Shown here piece by piece: positions 32,482 to 40,845 of a DNA stretch of 64,000 bases (positions are counted from its first letter, which is position 1; each line of letters opens with the position of its first letter). Source of the stretch: Acidiphilium iwatense. GTDB taxonomy: Bacteria > Pseudomonadota > Alphaproteobacteria > Acetobacterales > Acetobacteraceae. The stretch covers positions 1 through 64,000 of the forward strand of contig NZ_JAKGBZ010000001.1 of NCBI RefSeq assembly GCF_021556475.1, given 5' to 3'. Below the pieces are notes generated by a model. That model did no database searches. It was not told the DNA's origin and saw only the letters and a list, made by a program, of their open reading frames with translations. The position numbers and the translations under genes are program-made.

Positions 32482-33221
32482 CGCGACAGCACCCGGTCCA
32501 CCAGATTGAGCAAGGCAGAGCCGACGCCCTTGCCGTTGCGCATCGGCGCTTCGGTGGGCTTGGTCGGGATCTGGGCGCGGCGCGGCGGCAGATATTTGTT
32601 CACCGGCTTGTAGCCGAGTTCCGGCATCAGATCGACGCCGCCGCGCGACGCCACCAGTTTCGAGACCTTGCTCTCGGGATCGCCCAGATCGCCGAAATGC
32701 CGCGCACGGGACGGGCAGGTCGCGACACAGGCGGGCTCGCGTTCGGCTTCCGGTAACGAGGTGTTATAGATGCGGTCGATGCACAGGGTGCATTTCTTCA
32801 TCACTCCGGCATCCTCGTCGAACTCGCGCGCGCCATAGGGGCAGGCCCAGGAACATAGTTTGCAGCCGATGCAGATATCGGTGTTGACCAGAACGATGCC
32901 GTCTTCCGCCCGTTTGTAGGATGCGCCGGTGGGGCAGACGGTGACGCATTGCGGCTGCTCGCAATGCAGGCAGGAGCGCGGAAAATTCACCGTGCGGCCG
33001 CCGCAGTTGCTGTCTTCCGCTTCATAGGAATGGATGCGGTTGAACCAGACGCCGTCCGGCTCCGCGCCGTAGGGGGCATGATCGGGGAGCGGCGCGTAAT
33101 GCCCGCCGGTATTCCATTCCTTGCAATTCACCGCACAGGCATGACAGCCGACGCAGGTATCGAGATCGATAACCAGCCCAAGTTTTTTCGCACCCGGCAG
33201 CGATTGCGGCAGGCTGGTCAT
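32478..33221 (-). CDS. soeB: SoeB/DmsB-like iron-sulfur subunit
   Basis: A 247-residue ferredoxin-like subunit with four Cys clusters for [4Fe-4S] centres: CVGCHACAVNC, CLHCEQPQCVTVCP, CIGCKLCSWACPYG with MKKCTLC, and PACVATCP. It shuttles electrons between SoeA and SoeC. No signal peptide is present, matching a cytoplasm-facing enzyme. The gene overlaps both neighbours by 4 bases, so all three are translationally coupled. Confidence 0.88.
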   Translation of the reverse strand: MTSLPQSLPGAKKLGLVIDLDTCVGCHACAVNCKEWNTGGHYAPLPDHAPYGAEPDGVWFNRIHSYEAEDSNCGGRTVNFPRSCLHCEQPQCVTVCPTGASYKRAEDGIVLVNTDICIGCKLCSWACPYGAREFDEDAGVMKKCTLCIDRIYNTSLPEAEREPACVATCPSRARHFGDLGDPESKVSKLVASRGGVDLMPELGYKPVNKYLPPRRAQIPTKPTEAPMRNGKGVGSALLNLVDRVLSR

Positions 33222-36061
33222 CGCACGCCCTCCTTCGCACCAAAGCGCAGGATCGCCGGATTATTCACGGCAAATGGCGGATCGAGCGGCGCCATGCGCG
33301 GCTGGGTTTCGGCGATGGTGTCCGCCTCGCATTTTTCCAGCCGCACGGTGAGATCGAACCACGCCGCCTGTCCGGTCACCGGATCGGAATTGGATTGGCG
33401 CGCACCGCCGGCATCCGCCGGCAGATATTCCGAAATAATGTGGTTGAGCAGAAAGCCGCGCCGCGCTTCGGGGGCGTCCTTTGCGAGTGCCCAGGCGCCC
33501 GAGCGTTTGCCGATCGCGTTCCAGGTCCAGACCGTGCCGGGGTTGACGCCGTCCATCAGCCGGACCTGGCATTTCACCCGTCCGTTGCGGGATTCCACGA
33601 ACACCCAATCTTCGTCAGCGAGATCGTGCGCCGCGGCGAGATCGCGGTGCAGATACAGCCGGTTTTCCGAAAGAATCTGGCGCAGCCACGCGTTTTGCGA
33701 TCCCCAGGAATGATACATCGCCATCGGCCGCTGGGTGATCGCGTGCAGCGGGAAACGCTTTGTGTCCGTCAGCGTTTCCTCGACCGGTGGATACCAGATC
33801 GGCAGCGGGTCCATGACGCGGGCGATGCGCGCGCGCAGCCGCTCGGGCGGCAATCGGCTGCCATGGCCTTCGCCGGCGAGACAGAAACGTTGCATGATTT
33901 CGCTGTAGAGATGCAGAACGATCTGATCGTCGGACTCGACAAGCCCCATCGCCTTGGCACCCTCCAGATAGGCGCGGTTGGCGTGCTTGTAGTAGAGCTG
34001 TTCGGGCGGCAGATGGTGGCGCCAGAATCCGTGATTCTCCACATAGCGGCGAAGCTGATCCGGGTTCGGCGCACCCCGGCCGATCGCGGTGCCGTCTTCG
34101 CCGCGAAATCCCGCCAGCGGCCCGATACCGGGCTTGCGTTCGTGGCGGACCATGTAGTCGGCATAGCTCGCATAGAGCTTGTTGCCGGATTCGTCGACGA
34201 AATTCGGCAATCCAAGCCGGCCAGCAAGGTCGATCAGCACGTCCTGGAACGGCCGCACGTCGCGGTCGGGCTTGAGCACTGGCACGCGGATCGCATCGGC
34301 CGGGCCGTGCGCCGAGCCGATCGGCCGGTCCAGCAAGGAAATGCAGTCGTAGCGTTCGAGATAGGTGGTGTCGGGTAGCACGAGATCGGCATAGGCGACG
34401 GTTTCGGAGAAGAACGCATCGGCATAGATCACGAAGGGGATGCGATAATTGCCGCCGGCGTCCCGATCGGTCAGCATCCGGGTGGTTTCGCCGGGGTTCA
34501 TCGCCGAGTTCCACGCCATGTTCGACATATACATGAACAGCGTGTCGATTTTGTCCGGCCCGGCTTCATGGGCCTCGGCGATCGCCATATGCATCAGCCC
34601 GTGAATGCCGAGCGGTGCGTCCCAGGAAAATGCGCGGTCGAGCCGCAGCGCCTCGCCCGCATCGTCCACCAGAAGATCGTCGGGCCCGCGCGGAAATCCT
34701 AACGGGGCGTTGGCAAGCGATCCGTCCGCATGGCGCCGCACGCCGCCCGGCGCGGGACCGGCGGGAATCGGCTTCGGGTAGGGCGATTTGTAGCGCCAGG
34801 AGCCGGGCGTATCCACCGCGCCGATCAGCATTTGCAGCACATGGATCGCGCGGCAGGTATGAAACCCGTTGGAATGGGCGGAAATGCCGCGCATCGCGTG
34901 CATCGCGACCGGCCTTCCGATCATAGTGGCGTGACGGCGGCCGGCGCTGTCGATCCAGGGTTGATCGAGGGTGAGCGCGTGATTGAACGCGATTTCGGCG
35001 ATTTCCGCGGCGATCCGGCGGATTGTCGCGGCATCGACGCCGCAGCGTTGCGCGGCCGCTTCGGGCGCGTAGTCCGGCGCCGAATAACGCTCGGCCAGAA
35101 GTGCGAACGCCGGCCTGGCCTGTCTGCCATCGGGCAGGGAAAAGCTGCCGAGCAGCGCGGGATCGGTGCCGGTTGCCTGCGCATCGACGAACGCGCGGGT
35201 CGTCCGGTCATAGGCCAGGGGCTTGTCGAATTCATTGCGGATAAACAGTCCGTTACCTGGTTCGCCCGGCGCGTCGATCACCAGATAATGCGCGTTGGTA
35301 TAGCGGATCAGGAATTCGGTATCGATGCTGCCCGATTCGAGCAGGCAATGGATCAGCGCGAGAACGAACAAACCGTCGGTACCCGGTGTGATGCCGATGA
35401 ACTCGTCGGCGATCGCGGAATAGCCGGTGCGCACCGGATTGATCGAAACGAACTTCGCGCCGCGTTCCTTGAGCTTCGAAAGCCCCAGCTTGATCGGGTT
35501 GGAATCGTGGTCCTCGGCGACGCCGAACAGCAGAAACAGCTTGGCGTGCTCCCAGTCCGGCTCGCCGAATTCCCAGAATGCGCCGCCCAGCGAATAGATG
35601 CCGGCGGCGGCCATGTTGACCGAACAGAACCCGCCATGGGCGGCGAAGTTCATTGTGCCGAACATCTGCGCGAAATAGCCGGTGAGCGATTGCGACTGGT
35701 CGCGGCCAGTGAAGAAGGCTAGGCGGTTGGGGGCGGTCGCGCGGATTTTGGCGAGGCGCTCGGTTGCGATCGCCATCGCCTCGTCCCATTCGATTTCGAT
35801 GAATTCGCCCGCGCCGCGCGGGCCGATCCGCTTGAGCGGCTTGCGCAGCCGGGCCGGCGACAGCGCCGTCATGATCCCCGCCGAACCTTTGCCGCACAGC
35901 ACGCCGCGATTGACTGGATGGTCGCGATTGCCTTCGATGTAGCGCAGCGCACCGTTCTTCAGATGGACTTTGATGCCGCAGCGGCAGGCGCACATGTAGC
36001 AGGTGGTATAGGCCACCCGGTCGCCGACGGGTTCGGAATAGGCAATGCGGTCTTCGGGCAT
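33218..36061 (-). CDS. soeA: SoeA-like molybdopterin oxidoreductase (sulfite dehydrogenase)
   Basis: A 947-residue molybdopterin bis(guanine dinucleotide) enzyme. The N-terminus carries a [4Fe-4S] motif, CYMCACRCGIKVHL with the fourth Cys in RGVLCGKG; FFTGRDQSQSLTGYFAQMFG and FCSVNMAAAG follow in the cofactor domain. There is no twin-arginine leader, as in cytoplasmic SoeA and unlike periplasmic DMSO reductases. The N-terminal block TTCYMCACRCGI is characteristic of SoeA, which oxidises sulfite to sulfate; other substrates of the family (thiosulfate, polysulfide) are the main alternative. soeB and soeC follow with ATGA overlaps. Confidence 0.78.
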   Translation of the reverse strand: MPEDRIAYSEPVGDRVAYTTCYMCACRCGIKVHLKNGALRYIEGNRDHPVNRGVLCGKGSAGIMTALSPARLRKPLKRIGPRGAGEFIEIEWDEAMAIATERLAKIRATAPNRLAFFTGRDQSQSLTGYFAQMFGTMNFAAHGGFCSVNMAAAGIYSLGGAFWEFGEPDWEHAKLFLLFGVAEDHDSNPIKLGLSKLKERGAKFVSINPVRTGYSAIADEFIGITPGTDGLFVLALIHCLLESGSIDTEFLIRYTNAHYLVIDAPGEPGNGLFIRNEFDKPLAYDRTTRAFVDAQATGTDPALLGSFSLPDGRQARPAFALLAERYSAPDYAPEAAAQRCGVDAATIRRIAAEIAEIAFNHALTLDQPWIDSAGRRHATMIGRPVAMHAMRGISAHSNGFHTCRAIHVLQMLIGAVDTPGSWRYKSPYPKPIPAGPAPGGVRRHADGSLANAPLGFPRGPDDLLVDDAGEALRLDRAFSWDAPLGIHGLMHMAIAEAHEAGPDKIDTLFMYMSNMAWNSAMNPGETTRMLTDRDAGGNYRIPFVIYADAFFSETVAYADLVLPDTTYLERYDCISLLDRPIGSAHGPADAIRVPVLKPDRDVRPFQDVLIDLAGRLGLPNFVDESGNKLYASYADYMVRHERKPGIGPLAGFRGEDGTAIGRGAPNPDQLRRYVENHGFWRHHLPPEQLYYKHANRAYLEGAKAMGLVESDDQIVLHLYSEIMQRFCLAGEGHGSRLPPERLRARIARVMDPLPIWYPPVEETLTDTKRFPLHAITQRPMAMYHSWGSQNAWLRQILSENRLYLHRDLAAAHDLADEDWVFVESRNGRVKCQVRLMDGVNPGTVWTWNAIGKRSGAWALAKDAPEARRGFLLNHIISEYLPADAGGARQSNSDPVTGQAAWFDLTVRLEKCEADTIAETQPRMAPLDPPFAVNNPAILRFGAKEGVR

Positions 36062-36134
36062 CGTGCACCTCTGCCACGACTATGGGAGCACCAATCCGGC
36101 TCGTCCACGGGCGGGTGGCGATGGAACCGATCGG

Positions 36135-37580
36135 TTACGGCGATCGGTTGCGCCGCGCCTGTCCTGCCGCGATCACTGCCTCCGCCAGCGCATCGATATC
36201 GGCCTCATTGGTGCGATGGTTGACGATGGCGGCGCGGATCGCGCGTTTGCCGCCGATCATGGTGGTGGACGGCACGAACGCTCCGGCCTCCTGCAGATCG
36301 GCGACGATATCGGCGTTGAGCGCATCGAGGTCATCGCCGCCGTCATCGTAGCGAAAGCACACGATGTTGAGCGGTACCGGGGCGAGACGGTTCAGGGCAT
36401 TGGTCGCGTCGATCCGCGCGGCGAGGCGCTGGGCCAGCGCGCAGGTGCGATCGACGACGGCGCCGAGCCGGTCGGCCCCATAGCTTTGCATGGTCATCCA
36501 GACCTTCAGCGCCCGGAAGCCGCGCGACAGATCGGGGCCGAGATCGCAGGGCCAGGGCGCGCCGCCGGCGAGGCCGCGCGCGTCGCTGACCAGGTAATTC
36601 GCCGCCTGGGCGAAGGTATCGAGCATCAGACGTTCGTTGCGCACCAGGATGCAGCCGGAATCGTATTGCACCTGCGCCCATTTGTGAAAATCGAACGCCA
36701 CCGAATCGGCCCGCTCGATGCCGGCGAGCAAACCGCGTTTGGTGGGCGAAAGTGCGGCGAGCGCGCCGAACGCGGCATCGGCATGGAACCACAGCCCATG
36801 CCGGGCGGCGATATCGGCAAGCGTCGCGAGATCGTCGATCGCGCCGGTATCCACCGCGCCCGCGGTGCCGACCAGAAAGAACGGGGTCATGCCGGAAGCG
36901 CGATCGGCGGCGATCCGCTCCTCCAGGGCGGCGAGATCGATCCGGCAATCGGCATCGGCCGGGATGCGGCGCAGCGCCTTGGTGCCGAGTCCCGCCATGT
37001 CGAACGCGCCGGGGACGCAGCGATGCACGCCCGCCTGGGCATAGCCCACGAGCTTTGCGCCCCTTAGCCCGTCGGCGCGCACCGGAGCACCCAGAACATG
37101 CCGCCGCGCGCATAGGAGCGAAATGAAATTGGCCATCGACGAGCCGGTGACCAGCAAGCCGCCGGTCTCGCGCGGCAGGCCGAGCATTCCGGCCGACCAG
37201 GCGATGACCTGCCGCTCGACGGCAAGCCCGACATGGTCGCGCCCGCCGCAATTCTCGTTGAGCCCGCCCGCCAGCAATTCGGCGAGCATCCCGGCCGGGT
37301 TGCCGCCGCCCTGCACCCAGCCCATGAAGCGCGGATGCGCATTGCCCGAAGCGTAGGGTGCTATGGTTTCGGCGAAATCCCGATAGGCTGCCTCGGCGCC
37401 GACACCCTGGCGCGGCAATTCGGCACGAAATCCGGCGCGCACCGGATCGGGCATCTGCTGCCACACTTTACCGTCGCGGATTGCGGCGAGCCGGTCGATC
37501 ATGTCGTCGATCATGCGGTGGCCGAGCGCACGCAAATCGGTCCAGTCCTCGGGGTCGAGCGTGGTGCGGATTTCCGTCAT
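36135..37580 (-). CDS. Group II PLP-dependent decarboxylase
   Basis: A 481-residue PLP enzyme of the aromatic-amino-acid / glutamate / cysteine-sulfinate decarboxylase group. HPRFMGWVQGGGNPAGMLAE near residue 80, TGSSMANFISLLCARR, the HADAAFGALAALS cofactor Asp segment and FDFHKWAQV with the PLP lysine are visible; most relatives read N-P-H-K at that lysine. The substrate cannot be read from sequence. It precedes soeA by 73 bases on the same strand; if co-transcribed, a sulfur amino acid such as cysteine sulfinate or cysteate would be a fitting substrate, but this is speculative. Confidence 0.8.
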   Translation of the reverse strand: MTEIRTTLDPEDWTDLRALGHRMIDDMIDRLAAIRDGKVWQQMPDPVRAGFRAELPRQGVGAEAAYRDFAETIAPYASGNAHPRFMGWVQGGGNPAGMLAELLAGGLNENCGGRDHVGLAVERQVIAWSAGMLGLPRETGGLLVTGSSMANFISLLCARRHVLGAPVRADGLRGAKLVGYAQAGVHRCVPGAFDMAGLGTKALRRIPADADCRIDLAALEERIAADRASGMTPFFLVGTAGAVDTGAIDDLATLADIAARHGLWFHADAAFGALAALSPTKRGLLAGIERADSVAFDFHKWAQVQYDSGCILVRNERLMLDTFAQAANYLVSDARGLAGGAPWPCDLGPDLSRGFRALKVWMTMQSYGADRLGAVVDRTCALAQRLAARIDATNALNRLAPVPLNIVCFRYDDGGDDLDALNADIVADLQEAGAFVPSTTMIGGKRAIRAAIVNHRTNEADIDALAEAVIAAGQARRNRSP

Positions 37581-37654
37581 GGCAACGGACTTATCGGCCT
37601 ATCGGGCACGGGTAAAGGGCCGCGCCGGCCTCGCGTTCGAGGCGGCATGATCTA

Positions 37655-38320
37655 CTACTTTGAGGACACGACCCCATAGGCCATCGCCTTGAACTGACGG
37701 ATCGGCGGATGGCCGAGCACGTCGACCCGCCCTTCGCCATACATGTCGACGATCGCGCTGTGGCTCGCGAAAACCCGCAAATTTCCCTGTCCCCGGACCT
37801 CGACCTTGAGATCGCGCGCGTGCAGCGCCCCGGCATCGATCGAGACGACGCCGCGCGAGGCGATGTCGAGCCGCCGCACCGAGCCGGACAGCGTGGCCGC
37901 CGCGGCGCCGTGATTGTCGAGGGAAAACGTTTTCCCGGTGAGGCCGCTCAGTTTCGCGCGAATCCGGCCGCGCAGATCGAGGCTGGTGAGGCTGGGCGCG
38001 GTCACGGTGACGACGACCGTTTGGTGTTTCGGCATATAAAAGCCGCTGGGCCGGACGATGCCGAGCACGCCGCGCGACGCCGAGACCAGCAATGCATCGA
38101 TGACGTAGCGATTGCCGGTAAGGCTGACCGTTTCCCGTGCCGATTCGGCAAAATCGAGGTGGAACCGGCCGGACAGGCGCAGCGCCGAGAACGCGCCGGG
38201 TCGGGGATGGGTGGTGACCGTGGCGGCGCGGGCCTGTGCCGCCACGGCGAGGGCTGCGAGCGATAGGGCGATGGCGCGACGGCATCCTTTGCCGCAATGG
38301 CCGGTGCGTTTTCGGACCAT
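37655..38320 (-). CDS. Exported GIN-domain (DUF2807, toastrack) protein 1
   Basis: A 221-residue exported protein: basic N-terminus, signal peptide ending AAQARA (about residue 32), then a right-handed beta-rich GIN/toastrack domain (FHLDFAESARETVSLTGNR, VVVTVTAPSLTSLDLRG, VEVRGQGNLRVFASHSA). The repeats are less regular than in its neighbour. GIN domains form beta-helical surfaces and are associated with envelope stress proteins such as PspC. It is the last gene of the psp-linked run, 74 bases from the next GIN gene. Confidence 0.78.
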   Translation of the reverse strand: MVRKRTGHCGKGCRRAIALSLAALAVAAQARAATVTTHPRPGAFSALRLSGRFHLDFAESARETVSLTGNRYVIDALLVSASRGVLGIVRPSGFYMPKHQTVVVTVTAPSLTSLDLRGRIRAKLSGLTGKTFSLDNHGAAAATLSGSVRRLDIASRGVVSIDAGALHARDLKVEVRGQGNLRVFASHSAIVDMYGEGRVDVLGHPPIRQFKAMAYGVVSSK

Positions 38321-38394
38321 GTTCCGCTCCCGTCGATATTGAACGGTCGTTATGGCCGGTTCGGGGTTCCGCGCAACCGGAAAATCGGGCCGGA

Positions 38395-39027
38395 TCAGTC
38401 GAAGCTGACCGACCCGACGCCGCTATTGGTGATCTGGCGGATTTTCGGGTTGCCGGCGATCGCCACCGACCCGGCCCCGCTGATCGAGACATGGCAGGAC
38501 TGGCTGGCATAGGCGCGCAGCGAGCCGGCACCGCTGAGCCGGACGACCAGATCCTTTGCCATGAGCGAGCGCGCATCGACGCTGCCGGCCCCGCTGATCG
38601 ATACCGAAACGTTCGCGACGGTGCCGGCAAGGGTCATCGATCCGGCACCGGACAGGCTCAGCACGAAGGTCGCGCCGGACAGGTCGCGGGCCCAGCCGCT
38701 TACGGCGCCGTCGATGCCGATCCGGTCGAGCGCGGGGGCGGTGACGACGAGGTCGAGCCTACGGCGTCCGAACAGGCCGAGGCCGTGCCGCTCGTCGACA
38801 TGCAGCACGCCGTCCCGCACCCTGATCCGCACCCGGCGCAGCAGTGACGGCCTGGCCGTCGCCGTCACCGATTGAGCCGGCCCCTCGGTGAAGTCGAGAT
38901 GGGCCGCGCCGTCGATCGCGATGGCGTGGAACGGCGGCAGCGCGAAATGTTTGGTGCGCGCCTCGGCCGGTGCCGATGCCGCCACCAGGATGGCCGCCGC
39001 GCCGAGCGCGATGAGCGGAGCGCGCAT
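38395..39027 (-). CDS. Exported GIN-domain (DUF2807, toastrack) protein 2
   Basis: A 210-residue exported protein with a signal peptide (IALGAAAILVAASAPAEA) and a regular GIN domain with repeated SGAGS turns (FVLSLSGAGSMTLAGTV, VSVSISGAGSVDARSL, VVRLSGAGSLRAYAS, HVSISGAGSVAIAGN). The ATG at 39027 overlaps the preceding stop as TGATG, so it is coupled to the upstream membrane protein and thus to the psp operon. Presumed periplasmic; role unproven. Confidence 0.82.
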   Translation of the reverse strand: MRAPLIALGAAAILVAASAPAEARTKHFALPPFHAIAIDGAAHLDFTEGPAQSVTATARPSLLRRVRIRVRDGVLHVDERHGLGLFGRRRLDLVVTAPALDRIGIDGAVSGWARDLSGATFVLSLSGAGSMTLAGTVANVSVSISGAGSVDARSLMAKDLVVRLSGAGSLRAYASQSCHVSISGAGSVAIAGNPKIRQITNSGVGSVSFD

Positions 39028-39287
39028 CACAATACGAAAATCGCGGTGTGCGTTGCCGTGGCGGCGTGACGGCCGCCAGTCGCGGCGTCGCCGGCACCGC
39101 CGGCGAGCGCCAGGGCGAAGGAGACGACAAGCATGGCGGCCAGGGCGAAGCCGATCACCGGGCCGGCGAGCATGGCGAGCCGGGCGAGCCGCACCTCGCG
39201 CGGCGCCTCCGGTGCTGCGAGCGCACCGGGAGACCAGCTTGGCGGCGGTTCCTCAGGAGTGCGGTATTTTACCAGTTTTTCAGTCAT
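39027..39287 (-). CDS. Small membrane protein in the psp operon
   Basis: An 86-residue protein with a soluble Pro-rich N-terminus (YRTPEEPPPSWSPGALAAPE) and one membrane segment (MLAGPVIGFALAAMLVVSFALALAGG). No known domain. ATG 39287 has GAGG about 8 bases upstream; 28 bases separate it from pspC and it overlaps the GIN gene, so it belongs to the operon. It could be a functional substitute for PspD or PspG, but there is no sequence link. Confidence 0.65.
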   Translation of the reverse strand: MTEKLVKYRTPEEPPPSWSPGALAAPEAPREVRLARLAMLAGPVIGFALAAMLVVSFALALAGGAGDAATGGRHAATATHTAIFVL

Positions 39288-39315
39288 AGCCGTGTCCTCA
39301 CGAGACAATCACATG

Positions 39316-39726
39316 TTAGAGCGAATCGAAGCGCCGGCGCAACAGACGATCGGGGTCGGCGGCGCGGGCCTCCAGCTCGGCGAGCCGGAGGTCGAGAGTG
39401 GCGAAACGGGAGGCGAGACCGTCGATCGGCGGGACCGGCGGCGGGTGGTCGCCAAAATCGGGCCGGCGCGGTGGGGCGACGCGATCGCGCAGGGCCGACA
39501 ACCGTTGGGCGAAAGGCGTTCTGCCGTGGCGGATGAAGGCGGCGCAGGCGAGATAGGCCAGGACGATGACGATCGGGTGCCAGAGCAGGAGCAGCACCGC
39601 GACGGCACGGATGATCCAGACCGGCACCCCGACCATCGCGGCGAGCGAGGCGCAGACGCCGGCGGCCATGCCGCGCCGCGGCGGGGTGCTGGTGCTGAAG
39701 TCGTATTGGCTCATGGTGGTGCTCAT
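39316..39726 (-). CDS. pspC: PspC-domain protein
   Basis: A 136-residue PspC: short N-terminal part, then GMAAGVCASLAAMVGVPVWI and a long hydrophobic run (IRAVAVLLLLWHPIVIVLAYLACAAF) that define the domain, followed by a coiled-coil-like C-terminus (FATLDLRLAELEARAAD). In E. coli PspC with PspB senses membrane damage and recruits PspA. It lies 15 bases after pspB. Confidence 0.9.
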   Translation of the reverse strand: MSTTMSQYDFSTSTPPRRGMAAGVCASLAAMVGVPVWIIRAVAVLLLLWHPIVIVLAYLACAAFIRHGRTPFAQRLSALRDRVAPPRRPDFGDHPPPVPPIDGLASRFATLDLRLAELEARAADPDRLLRRRFDSL

Positions 39727-39741
39727 GATTGCGATTCCTGG

Positions 39742-39966
39742 TCAGACCTTGGTGCCGAATTGTCGTTCGGCATCGAGCAAGGCGCGTTCGAGTGTCGCGA
39801 CTCGGGATTCGAGCCGCTGCGCGGTCGCCTGCAGCCCGTCGATCGCCTGCCGGTCGGCGGTGGAGAGACCGGCGCCATGGGCGCGCAGGTAGACTTTGTA
39901 GGCCGAGAGCGCGTAGGCGCCGGCGATCGCGATGATCGGGATCATCAGGGCCAGGAAACTTGACAT
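39742..39966 (-). CDS. pspB: PspB phage shock protein
   Basis: A 74-residue protein with an N-terminal membrane segment (SFLALMIPIIAIAGAYAL) and a C-terminal helix with heptads (LQATAQRLESRVATLERALLD), the PspB plan. It works with PspC at the inner membrane. It lies 26 bases after pspA. Confidence 0.88.
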   Translation of the reverse strand: MSSFLALMIPIIAIAGAYALSAYKVYLRAHGAGLSTADRQAIDGLQATAQRLESRVATLERALLDAERQFGTKV

Positions 39967-39992
39967 GAAACCTTCTCTCCTTGCGTGCGTTG

Positions 39993-40676
39993 TTACGCTG
40001 CCTTGTCTTCCGGCTTGATCCGCGATTTCAACTCGGCGAGTTCGCGCTCGACCTTGTCGTCCGCTTCAAGGGCGGCGAATTCCTCGCTCACCGTGGGCGC
40101 TGCCGGGCGGCGGCCGAGATCATAGGCCTCGGCGCGGCCTTCCATCATGTCGAGATTGCGCTCGACCTGCTCGAACCGGGCGAAGGCGTCGGTCACCCGC
40201 TCGTCGTAGAGCGACTGTTTCACCCGCAGCCGCGTGGTCGCACTTTGCTGGCGGAGTAGGATGGATTTTTCGCGCCCCTTGGCATCGTCGAGCTTGGCCT
40301 GGAGCTTGCCGACATCCTCGTTCTGCTGGGCGATGGCACCCTGAACCGCCTCGATCTGCGCTTGCGCCGCCGCGATCGCCTGCGCTGCGCGGCTTTTGGC
40401 GAGCAGCGCGGCCTTGGCGAGATCCTCGCGGCCGCGCTGCACGGCGAATTCCGCCTTGCGGTGCCATTCGTCCTGATCGCGGGTGAGGGCAGTGATGCGG
40501 CGTTCGAGTTCGCGCCGCTCGGCGATCAGCCGCACCGCGGCGGAGCGCACCTCGACCAGCGTATCCTCCATCTCCTGGATCACCAGACGGATCAGCTTCT
40601 GGGGGTCTTCCGCGCGATCGAGCATGGCGTTGAGGTTGGAGTTCACGATGTCGGATAGGCGCGAGAAAACTCCCAT
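39993..40676 (-). CDS. pspA: PspA/IM30 membrane-protecting protein
   Basis: A 227-residue PspA: N-terminal amphipathic helix (MGVFSRLSDIVNSNLNAML), the highly conserved AEDPQKLIRLVIQEMEDTLV, and a long coiled coil to residue 200. It binds stressed membranes and, in the free state, inhibits PspF. GGAGGG stands 5 bases before the ATG. A sigma-54 promoter lies 43 bases upstream and pspF is divergent. Confidence 0.96.
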   Translation of the reverse strand: MGVFSRLSDIVNSNLNAMLDRAEDPQKLIRLVIQEMEDTLVEVRSAAVRLIAERRELERRITALTRDQDEWHRKAEFAVQRGREDLAKAALLAKSRAAQAIAAAQAQIEAVQGAIAQQNEDVGKLQAKLDDAKGREKSILLRQQSATTRLRVKQSLYDERVTDAFARFEQVERNLDMMEGRAEAYDLGRRPAAPTVSEEFAALEADDKVERELAELKSRIKPEDKAA

Positions 40677-40718
40677 GGAACCCTCCTATCGGGTGAGAAA
40701 TCGTTTCTGAAAACCATG

Positions 40719-40736
40719 TTGCATGTCCCGTGCCAA
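40719..40736 (-). promoter_or_regulatory. Sigma-54 promoter of the psp operon
   Basis: On the minus strand TTGGCAC, 6 bases, TGCAA. The invariant GG (-24) and GC (-12) are separated by exactly 10 bases, the sigma-54 rule. It reads toward pspA, and the divergent pspF encodes a sigma-54 activator, which fits the known control of psp operons. Confidence 0.9.
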
Positions 40737-40845
40737 CTGTGTCGAGCGTCACGAGTGCGGCTAACCCGTTGATTCGCAGAGGTCGGGATTGCAAGCCGGC
40801 TTGGAATATTGCTAATAATTGGCGCTAATTTATGGTATTAACACC

